Assembly: GCF_003634555.1 (NCBI RefSeq)
Contig: NZ_RBKS01000001.1
Location: forward strand, 3,658,001 to 3,722,000
Length of the DNA stretch: 64,000 nt
Reading direction: 5' to 3'
DNA from: Frondihabitans australicus
GTDB taxonomy: Bacteria; Actinomycetota; Actinomycetes; Actinomycetales; Microbacteriaceae
Position 1 is the stretch's first letter. Each line of letters starts with the position of its first letter. This document shows positions 57,632 through 64,000 of the stretch, one piece after another. A program made the translations under genes and the position numbers. A model generated the notes under the pieces. The model did not search any database. It was not told the origin of the DNA and saw nothing but the letters and a program-made list of their open reading frames with translations.

Positions 57632-58030
57632 TTAGCGGCGTCGGAAGTACCCGTTGACGCCGACGAACATGAGGATGGTGGCGACGATGACGGCCACGCC
57701 GCCGATCCAGCCGAACGCGTTGCCGCCGGAGGCCGCGCCGACGCCGACGCCGATCACCTGAAGGATCGCGAGGACGAGGAGCACGATGCGGGCCCAGTTG
57801 CGTCCGTCGCGCATGCGAAAGACGATGATGACCTCGATCACGGCGAGGATGAACGCGAAGACCGCCCCGCCGATGAAGACCGGCCCGACACTTTGGGCGG
57901 CCGCGGCGCTCGAGTGGTTGCTCGCCAGGCTGATGATGCCCTGCAGGATGTTTGCCAGGACGACGACGAGCCAGATGATGAATGAGACGGTGACGGTGGT
58001 CGGTCTGCCGGAGGTGGTGGAGGTCGACAT
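57632..58030 (-). CDS. Four-span membrane protein of unknown function (132 aa)
   Basis: The protein starts MSTSTTSGRPTTVTVS and has four predicted membrane spans: about 15-35, 50-70, 80-98 and 104-127, with RMRDGRNWARIVL between spans 2 and 3. The GRNWARI segment is common in small actinobacterial membrane proteins without known function. AAAGGATCG lies before the ATG, and an intrinsic terminator follows 23 bp after the stop, so this is a complete single-gene unit. Confidence 0.72.
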   Translation of the reverse strand: MSTSTTSGRPTTVTVSFIIWLVVVLANILQGIISLASNHSSAAAAQSVGPVFIGGAVFAFILAVIEVIIVFRMRDGRNWARIVLLVLAILQVIGVGVGAASGGNAFGWIGGVAVIVATILMFVGVNGYFRRR

Positions 58031-58142
58031 GTCGATCCTTTCTTTGAGGCCGCTGGGTAGCGGAACTAGAGAAAGCGAACCACGTTCGAGCCCATCCGTC
58101 CGGCCGAGCGACGCTCAGGGGAAAGCGCGGCCCCTGACGACA

Positions 58143-59618
58143 GGAGCGAGGCGCGCTGTCGTGGGGGCATGCGCCTCGCTCCCCGGGAGCATCGCCACAC
58201 GATGGCGGCCCTACCTCCGTTCAGGAGGTCCGTAGAACTTAGCCGTTCGCGCCTGAACGCCGCTCACGCGGATCGCAATCCGGATGCGAGGCGTCGTGTT
58301 CACGAGGCTTTGGAGTGGGAGCGAGACGCTGCTGGGGATGCGCGTCTCGCTCCCGGGGGCCGCCAATCCGGCTCGGCCCAGCTCGCGATCACAACGAGCA
58401 AGTCGGACGGTACGCCAGGGGATCAGCTGGGTTGCACAGAGAAGGCCCGGAGTTGGACCTGACGCCACTCCGGGCCTGCCGGTGAAAACGCCAACACCAG
58501 CACGATCAGGCTAGACGTGCTTGGTTCTCGTGAGGCGTGTCGCAGTCGCGATGCGCACTCGTCCTTCGCTTGCCCCTGAAGCAGCGATTGCCAGCGCAGC
58601 AATTGTCACCAAAGTAACGGCGTGAAAGCCGGCCCGGGAGCCTAGCGGAGGACAAGCCCGGGCCGGCGTCAGCGATGTCCGGTCCCTGACGGAGCCACGC
58701 TACGTCTTCTTCGCGACTAGGCGTCCTGCCGGTATCCACGGTGCGAAGTGGCCCGGCCGGATTGTGACGAAGCGGCCGGGCCTGCTGCCCGACCTCACGC
58801 ACATGCCTGCGTCTGCGGGACCGGGTAGCTGCGTGCATGGTAAGCCGCTCGGGCGGAGATGGGCCGCGTCGTCGGCGCCTCGGATCAGGGAGACTGCTTC
58901 GACGCGGCCCGGCGCTAAGTAACCAGCTGAGCGTCAAGGTGACGATACTCGTGTGCTGACAGAGGGTCATGTCCCCCTCTTCGGGTCAAGTCATGAATCT
59001 GAGAGGCCCATCCATGAGGGAGTGTGCCTATGGTGGTCGTGTTCCCGGGGATGGGGGTCAGCGTCCCGGGATGCTCCCGCAATTTATGCCCGCCGGTCTC
59101 ACCACCCGGCTCGGGCCACGCAGGGGGCGGGCCCCCACCTTGACGCACACCAAGGTGGGGGCGTCCAAACCTACGTCGACCTGGCTGAACATCGAAGATC
59201 AGACAGTTTCTACAGTCAAGAGGACCTCGCCGCGACTCGTCCGGGACCTCGAGATGGCATCTGCCCTCACCGTTACCGGCTGCACTGTCGCTCGCCGTGG
59301 CAATGACGATCTCGACGAGTACTACCTCAAGGGCGGCGAGCGGCATTCACTAATTTGCCGGTTGGAGGAGTCAGCCCCGCCCTCTGCGGTCGTCTGCGGA
59401 GTCGTCCTGATCGAGAAGACGTGACCAGCGCAACGCCTGACATACGAGAAAGGCGGCGGGGCCTCCATGAGGTCCCCGCCGCCGCACGCGCATACCCGAA
59501 ATGCACGTCCCAAGTCGCTTCACCCAAAAGCGACGTGAACATCGTTGTACCACGCTCAGATAGCTAGACGCTCAAAATAAGTGAGGGCGCTGCCAAGTTC
59601 GGGTCAAGGCAGCGCCCT
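58143..59618. repeat. Cluster of nine strong hairpins in poorly coding DNA
   Basis: Perfect inverted repeats with 10-13-bp arms occur at 58143-58182, 58317-58354, 58443-58477, 58628-58667, 58750-58782, 58861-58910, 59131-59162, 59452-59483 and 59584-59618. The first two are related (GGAGCGAGGCGC and GGAGCGAGACGC arms, both with a TGGGG loop part); the others share only shape. On the minus strand some are followed by short T/C runs. Between them I see no convincing gene on either strand; a weak 56-codon plus-strand frame at 59254-59424 is the only candidate. The stretch looks like a decayed, terminator-rich accessory segment, possibly of phage origin. Bases 58031-58142 and 59619-59908 hold no gene that I can support. 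Confidence 0.6.
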
Positions 59619-59908
59619 ACCGACAACCAGCCCTGTCTGCGCTGCCGTGGCGGGGTGGGAATCGCCTCCGGACACGATAGGCCGATTCCGAGCCGCGCCA
59701 CAAAGATTGTCACCTACCACTCAGAGGTGCCCCAGCACCCGTAAGAGGGTCTCTCGATTTCTGGCCCACGGACGACTCTTGAACGGTCGGGGGTGGTTCC
59801 CTGATGCAAAACCCGGGGCTTACCTCGGCAGCATCACCCGGTAGGTTGCCCGGGAAGGTCTTCACCGTCGCCTTCGAGAGTGGCGGCGGTGAGACCCAGC
59901 TCGACCAT

Positions 59909-60631
59909 GACACGCGACGGGAAGAGGTAGCGGCCCTCAGCCAGATGTCGCCCGACCACTACGCGCGACTCGAGCGCGGCGCGGCCCCCAGCCGTCGGAG
60001 CAGATGCTCGCATCCATCCCGCAGGGGCGCCACCTCAGCGTGCCCGAGGCGATCATCTGCTCGTGCTCGCCGGCTACCGGCCACCGGCGCCCCCCGAGCG
60101 ACCATGTCGGGCCCGGCCTCTCCCGGATCCTCGACCGGCTCGCCGACACGCCCGCGGAGATCCTCTCGGAACTCGGCGTGCCCCTGCGGAAGACCAGGCT
60201 CGGGGTGGCGCTGACGGAAGACTGCGCGCATTTCGCCGGCCAGGAGCGCAGCGTCGTGTACCGATGGATCACCGATCCTGCGAGCCGGAGCCCCTACGCC
60301 GAGAGCGAGCACGCGTTCCTGTCACGGCTGCGGGTGTCGGGCCTGCGGGATGTCGCCGTGCGGCGCGGGCCCGGGTCGCGAGCCGCTCGGATCGTCGACG
60401 AGTTGCTGACTCGCAGCGACGAGTTCCGTCGCGTCTGGTCACGCCAGGAATTCGGGCTCTGGCCGCGGAGCGTGAAGCGTTTCGTGCACCCCGAGGTGGG
60501 CTAGCTCGACCTCGAATGCCAGGCCCTCATCGACCCGGAACACTCGCAGTACCTTCTCGTGTACACGGCGGCTCCCGGAGCGAGAGCGCCTGCGCCTGCT
60601 CTCGGTGATCGGGGCGCAGACAATCGGCTGA
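59909..60631 (+). pseudogene. Frameshifted MmyB-type (XRE family) transcriptional regulator
   Basis: Read across frames, the sequence follows the MmyB-like regulator family: TRREEVAALSQMSPDHYARLERG (helix-turn-helix), PSEQMLASI, LLVLAGYRPPAPP, SDHVGPGLSRILDRLADTPAEIL, LGVALTEDCAHFAGQERSVVYRWITDPASR, KRFVHPEVG, LDLECQALIDPEHSQYLLVYTA and RLRLLSVIGAQT before TGA at 60629-60631. Continuity requires frame changes near 59990, 60045, 60105 and 60575, and a TAG (60502-60504) interrupts VHPEVG-LDLEC. Family members bind DNA and contain a fatty-acid-binding MmyB domain. The number of lesions shows an old, dead gene. Confidence 0.8.
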
Positions 60632-60695
60632 AGTCGTGCTGGGGCCGCACCGGATCCGGTCGACTGCCCGGTATCGAGGGCCTCCACACCGTGGT

Positions 60696-62210
60696 TCAGT
60701 CGTCATCGCGGAAGCGGGCGAGCGACGCGAAGGCGTCCTTGAGGCTGGGATACAGCGAACGGTAGACGTCGAACAGGTCGTCGTAGCTGCCTCGGGCCGA
60801 CGCATCGGGCACGAAGGTCTTCGTCGAGTGGGTCATCCGGTTCGCGATGTCGCCGAGGTCGCTCTGCCCGTCGAGGTTCACCGCCGCCGCCGCGAGGACG
60901 CCCGCGCCCAGTGCGACCGTCTCGACCTCCGACGCCAGGTCGATTTCACGCTGGAGGACGTCGGCGAAGATCTGGACGAGCGTCTCCGACCGCGACGCGC
61001 CGCCCATCGCGATCAGGTGCGTGGGCGAGGCCCCGGTGTCGGCTTCGATGAGGCCGAGGAGAAGACGCGTCTCGAGGGCGAGCCCCTCGAAGGTGGCGCG
61101 GGCCATCTCGGCCGCCCCGTGGTAATCGCCGAGGCCGACGAACGCGGCGCGCGCGTGGGCGTCCCAGTACGGCGTCTCGGCACTCGTGAGATACGGCAGG
61201 AACAGCAGGCCGTGGGCTCCGGGCGGCACCTCGTGCGCCATGCGCGAGAGCGCCTCGTTGCCCTCGGCCGTGTCGGGAAGCCCTGTGATGGCGTCGCGCA
61301 ACCACGCCAGCGAGAGGGCACCGGAGGCGATCAGCCCCTCGAAGGTGTAGCTGCCGGCCCGGGGCGACGACAGAGTCCGGTAGCTGCGCGACGTCCGGTA
61401 CGCGTCCCCGTGCACGCCGAGCGTCAGCGACGTGCCGAGGCTCAGGTATGCCCGGTCTGCCGAGAGGACGCCCGCCCCGAGACCCGCCGACTGGCCGTCG
61501 CCCGCTCCGGCGACGACCGGGAGCCCCGCCGGCAGGCCGGTCTCCACGGCAACGGCGTCGGAGACTCGGCCGATGACACTCCCGGGTGCGGCCAGCGCGG
61601 GCAGCTGCGCGGTCGACAGGCCGGTCATCGCGACCAGCTCGTCCGACCATTCGAACGTCGACATGTCGACCAGCGACATGGGGTCGGCGCTCGCCGCCGA
61701 GGTGACGAACTCGCCCGTCAGCCTCCACACCAGATACCCGTGGACGTCGACGGCCATCGCCGTGCGAGCGATCGTGTCGGGCTCGTTCTCGCGCAGCCAG
61801 ATCATCTTGTAGAGGCTCGGGGTCGTGCTCGGCGGCTTGCCCGACAGGGCGTGGACCTCGTCGGTGCCGTACGCCTCGATCTGGCCTCCGGCCCGCGTGT
61901 CGAGCCACAGCATGGCGGGCCGGATCTCGCGGCCCTCGGCGTCGAGACACACGAACGTCTCCCGCTGATGCGCGATGCTGATGGCCACGGGAACGCCTGC
62001 GCCCGCCGCGTTCAGCTGTCCCATCACGTCCCGGGCGGTCGACCGGAGCGCGTCCCACCAGTCGTCCGACGACTGCTCGCCCCAGCCCGGATGGGGCGAC
62101 CGACGGTCGAGCGGCGCACGGCTGCTGGCGACGGCCGTCCCGTCGGCGTCGAAGGCGACCGCCTTCACGCCCGTCGTCGAGGCGTCTACTCCCAGCACGA
62201 TCGGGCTCAT
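60696..62210 (-). CDS. FGGY-family carbohydrate kinase (xylulokinase-like)
   Basis: The 504-residue kinase has the two actin-like ATPase halves: GVDASTTGVKAVAFDADG (phosphate 1, residues about 7-24), WWDALR, AISIAHQRETFVCLDAEGREIRPAMLWLDTRA (about 77-108), and in the C-terminal half VVAGAGDGQSAGLGAG (catalytic Asp in GAGDGQ, about 248), SLGTSLTLGVHG and AMGGASRSETLVQIFADVL (about 410-428). It phosphorylates a pentulose, hexulose or polyol such as xylulose, erythritol or glycerol. The operon partners, a GpsA-like dehydrogenase and an aldo/keto reductase, favour a polyol-type pathway. The ATG overlaps the upstream stop (ATGA). Confidence 0.87.
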   Translation of the reverse strand: MSPIVLGVDASTTGVKAVAFDADGTAVASSRAPLDRRSPHPGWGEQSSDDWWDALRSTARDVMGQLNAAGAGVPVAISIAHQRETFVCLDAEGREIRPAMLWLDTRAGGQIEAYGTDEVHALSGKPPSTTPSLYKMIWLRENEPDTIARTAMAVDVHGYLVWRLTGEFVTSAASADPMSLVDMSTFEWSDELVAMTGLSTAQLPALAAPGSVIGRVSDAVAVETGLPAGLPVVAGAGDGQSAGLGAGVLSADRAYLSLGTSLTLGVHGDAYRTSRSYRTLSSPRAGSYTFEGLIASGALSLAWLRDAITGLPDTAEGNEALSRMAHEVPPGAHGLLFLPYLTSAETPYWDAHARAAFVGLGDYHGAAEMARATFEGLALETRLLLGLIEADTGASPTHLIAMGGASRSETLVQIFADVLQREIDLASEVETVALGAGVLAAAAVNLDGQSDLGDIANRMTHSTKTFVPDASARGSYDDLFDVYRSLYPSLKDAFASLARFRDDD

Positions 62211-63295
62211 CGGCGGGCCTCCGCGACGACGACCGGCGGCAGGGCGGCGGCGCTCAGCTCGGTCAAGGGATCCCCGGCTCCTGAGATCATGCGGTGGACC
62301 GCGTGGAGGAGCGGCAGCCGCGACTCGGCGTCGTCGAACAGCTGGGCCGCGAGCGCGACCGCGAGCCCGGCCGCGGGCACTCCCTCGACCGTCTGCTTCT
62401 CGGCGACCATCGTCTCGAGGGCGTCGTGGGCGGTCTGCCCGGCCCCGATGCGGCTTCCGTAGACCTTGTTGCGACCGGAGAGTCCGGTCACCTCGAGATC
62501 GCCCGTTCCGGCCAGGCCGTAGACGGTGTCGATCGATCCGCCGATCCCGCGCGCCACGATCGACATCTCGCGGACCGACTGCGCGAAGATCGCCGACTTC
62601 AGGTTGTGCCAGGGGTGCGACGTGGCGTCGGCGAGGCCGTCGGCGAATCCGAGCGCGATCGCGAACACGTTCTTCAGTGGCGCCGCGACCTCCAGCCCGA
62701 GATCGTCCGCGATCGGCTCGACGTGATACGAGTCGGTCTGGATCAGGGCGGCCACCGATCGCGCGACGTCGACGTCGCTGCAGCCGTAGACGGTCGCGGT
62801 GGGGCCCCCGGCGGCGACCTCGTTGGCCTTGCACGGGCCTCCCACGGCGACGATCGACGGAGCCGCGAGCTCCGCCTCCGAGAAGTGGCGTCGGATCGCA
62901 TCGGGCAGGAGTCGGATGGCGCCCGACGGGTCCGCCAAGAACCCCTTGCTGGTCAGCCCGAGCACGCCGACCGTCGACAGCCACGGTGCGGCGCGGCGGA
63001 CGACGGCGTCGACGCCCTCCGAGGCGACCGCCAGGAAGACGAGGTCGCTCCCGGTGAGGGCGGCTTCCAGCTCATCCGAGCGGAACAGCTGTGTGCCCTC
63101 CGCGACGTGCACGTCGGTGCGGGGATGCGGGGCACCGGCGGCGACGAGATCGAGGACGTCGTCGTCGAGCCAGGTGCCCCAGAGACGCACCGAGTGCCCT
63201 CGTTGGCGCAGCGGCGTCGCGAGCGCGGAGCCCATGGCTCCTGCACCCAGGATCGTGACGGTCGTGCCGGTGCTCGCCGGCGGGTTTCCAGGCAT
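62207..63295 (-). CDS. NAD(P)-dependent glycerol-3-phosphate dehydrogenase-like protein (GpsA family)
   Basis: The 362-residue protein has the N-terminal Rossmann motif VTILGAGAMGSALATPLRQRGHSVRLWG (about 14-41), GLTSKGF (about 118) in the position of the conserved SKG, VAVGGPCKANEVAAG (about 151-165) and the C-terminal helical domain with AAPLKNVFAIALGFADGL and YGLAGTGDLEVTGLSGRNKVYGSRIG (catalytic Lys region and GD-LxTC-like segment). It would interconvert a hydroxy- and a keto-phosphate, glycerol-3-phosphate and dihydroxyacetone phosphate in the classical case. Here, within a kinase operon, a sugar-phosphate substrate is also possible. AAGGAG lies 6 nt before the ATG. Confidence 0.83.
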   Translation of the reverse strand: MPGNPPASTGTTVTILGAGAMGSALATPLRQRGHSVRLWGTWLDDDVLDLVAAGAPHPRTDVHVAEGTQLFRSDELEAALTGSDLVFLAVASEGVDAVVRRAAPWLSTVGVLGLTSKGFLADPSGAIRLLPDAIRRHFSEAELAAPSIVAVGGPCKANEVAAGGPTATVYGCSDVDVARSVAALIQTDSYHVEPIADDLGLEVAAPLKNVFAIALGFADGLADATSHPWHNLKSAIFAQSVREMSIVARGIGGSIDTVYGLAGTGDLEVTGLSGRNKVYGSRIGAGQTAHDALETMVAEKQTVEGVPAAGLAVALAAQLFDDAESRLPLLHAVHRMISGAGDPLTELSAAALPPVVVAEARR

Positions 63296-63324
63296 CGTGA
63301 CTCCTTCGTCGTGATGCGGCGTGC

Positions 63325-64000
63325 CTACGCCGCCGGTGCCGAGAGCAGGCTCTCGATCGTGTCCATCTGTGTCGGCGAGAGGGCGCCCGCCGCCAGCACT
63401 CCGGCGTCGTCGACGACCTGGGCGACGGTGCGCATGCCGGGGATCGGGATGCACGCGGGGCTGCGGGCCAGGAGCCAGCCGAGCGCGCCCTGGGCGAGCG
63501 TCCGCCCGTCTTCGGTGAGGACACCGCGGATCCGCTCCAGACGGCCGAGCCGGTCGCCCTGCTCTCCGTCGAAGTCCCAGGAGCGGCGGACGTCCATGGC
63601 CGAGAACGTCGTCTCGCGCGACATCGACCCGGTCAGCAGCCCCATGCCCAGCGGGCTCCGGACGATGCTGGCGAGGCCGTTCCGCTCGCAGACCTCGAGG
63701 GTCGCGGCGTTCCCGCTCAGGATGTTGAACGCCTGCTGGATCGCCGCGCAGTGCGGGCTCCGCGCGATGTACTCGGCGCGCGCCGTGTCGTCGGTGCTCC
63801 AGCCGAAGGCGCAGATCTTGCCTTCGGCCACGAGCTCTTCGAGCGTCTCGATGACGTCGTCGACGTCGGCGATCTCGTGCTGGCCCAGATGGAACTGGTA
63901 GAGGTCGATGGCGTCGCGGCCGAGGCGCCCGAGGCTCGCCTCGCAGGCCTGCCGGATGTACGCGGGCGACGCGTCCGTTCCCGGCGACTCGCGGGTTTCC
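63325..64000 (-). CDS. Aldo/keto reductase, 5' end outside window
   Basis: The frame runs from the stop at 63325 to the right edge and encodes the last 225 residues. Family features are present: RQACEASLGRLGRDAIDLYQFH (the SLxRLxxDxIDLYQxH helix-strand), IETLEELVAEGKICAFGWSTD, QAFNILSG, RNGLASIVRSPLGMGLLTG and the C-terminal LARSPACIPIPGMRTVAQVVDDAGVL, where SPxCIPIPGxR contacts NADP. It reduces or oxidises a carbonyl/alcohol with NADP(H). It is followed 29 bp later by the GpsA-like gene and is likely part of that operon. Confidence 0.85.
   Translation of the reverse strand, partial: ETRESPGTDASPAYIRQACEASLGRLGRDAIDLYQFHLGQHEIADVDDVIETLEELVAEGKICAFGWSTDDTARAEYIARSPHCAAIQQAFNILSGNAATLEVCERNGLASIVRSPLGMGLLTGSMSRETTFSAMDVRRSWDFDGEQGDRLGRLERIRGVLTEDGRTLAQGALGWLLARSPACIPIPGMRTVAQVVDDAGVLAAGALSPTQMDTIESLLSAPAA

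Noticed and set aside
58915-59346. A 143-codon minus-strand frame in the hairpin region
   Set aside because: It is Pro/Gly/Arg-rich, lacks a ribosome site and recognisable features, and crosses a strong hairpin.
1-64000. CRISPR array, rRNA operon, integrase, T7SS core or sortase genes
   Set aside because: None was found: there are no regularly spaced direct repeats, no rRNA sequence and no proteins with those signatures in either strand.

Overview
The window comes from a high-GC actinobacterium. Third codon positions are strongly G/C, many genes start with GTG, most operons are packed with 4-nt ATGA/GTGA overlaps, and a MshA-like glycosyltransferase and type VII-secretion (WXG100) genes are present. 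A member of the Microbacteriaceae is my best guess; that is inference, because the window holds no rRNA or other marker gene.

Layout. 0-7.1 kb: the 3' part of a secreted phosphoesterase gene and a small exported protein, a Dcu-type C4-dicarboxylate transporter, an N-formylglutamate amidohydrolase, two small unknown genes, a NYN-domain nuclease and a DUF2269-like membrane protein. 7.3-16.4 kb: a 2151-residue cell-wall protein (DUF11-like modules, LAFTG sorting signal), an APC permease and a TetR regulator. 16.4-26.5 kb: an apparent specialised-metabolism locus on the minus strand. It holds an AcpS-carrier protein fusion, an acyl-CoA dehydrogenase homologue, an amino acid:carrier-protein ligase (class II aaRS-like) and a two-module alpha/beta hydrolase, all overlapping by 4 nt, plus a single-module A-PCP-TE synthetase. 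A 2.58-kb toxin-immunity island lies between the hydrolase and the synthetase, flanked by 43-bp perfect direct repeats of the hydrolase 3' end. It encodes a T7SS-type toxin ending in a TNT (NAD+ glycohydrolase) domain, an overlapping immunity gene, a second small gene and an in-frame chimera of hydrolase and immunity sequence.

26.6-38.5 kb: mostly housekeeping or metabolic genes: ABC-F ATPase, a glycosyltransferase, cardiolipin synthase, a duplicated-domain exported protein, a nitrilase-family hydrolase, a RibD-like reductase, a MshA-like glycosyltransferase, glgX, a GNAT and a DUF429 protein. 38.5-42.7 kb: a second T7SS effector operon with two WXG100 proteins, a 535-residue toxin with an HNH-like C-terminus, two tandem paralogous putative immunity genes and a DUF1851-like gene. 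42.8-50.7 kb: a complete kdpFABCDE high-affinity K+ uptake operon. 50.8-55.8 kb: a second LAFTG surface protein, a ferritin-like/VIT1 fusion, a PAP2 phosphatase, an AraC regulator and tRNA-Arg(ACG).

55.8-60.6 kb is a decayed accessory zone behind the tRNA. It holds a gene remnant cut by an IS3-family transposase remnant, two small membrane-protein genes, about 1.6 kb with nine strong hairpins and little convincing coding sequence, and a multiply frameshifted MmyB-type regulator. 60.7-64 kb: a polyol/sugar operon (aldo/keto reductase cut by the right edge, GpsA-like dehydrogenase, FGGY kinase).

Two genome-wide traits recur. Many starts lie 6-7 nt downstream of a TANNNT -10 box with no Shine-Dalgarno, as expected for leaderless mRNAs. 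An octamer GCAGGA[G/T]C, in either orientation, occurs roughly once per kb by hand count, several-fold above expectation. No CRISPR array, integrase, T7SS core gene, sortase or rRNA gene was seen.
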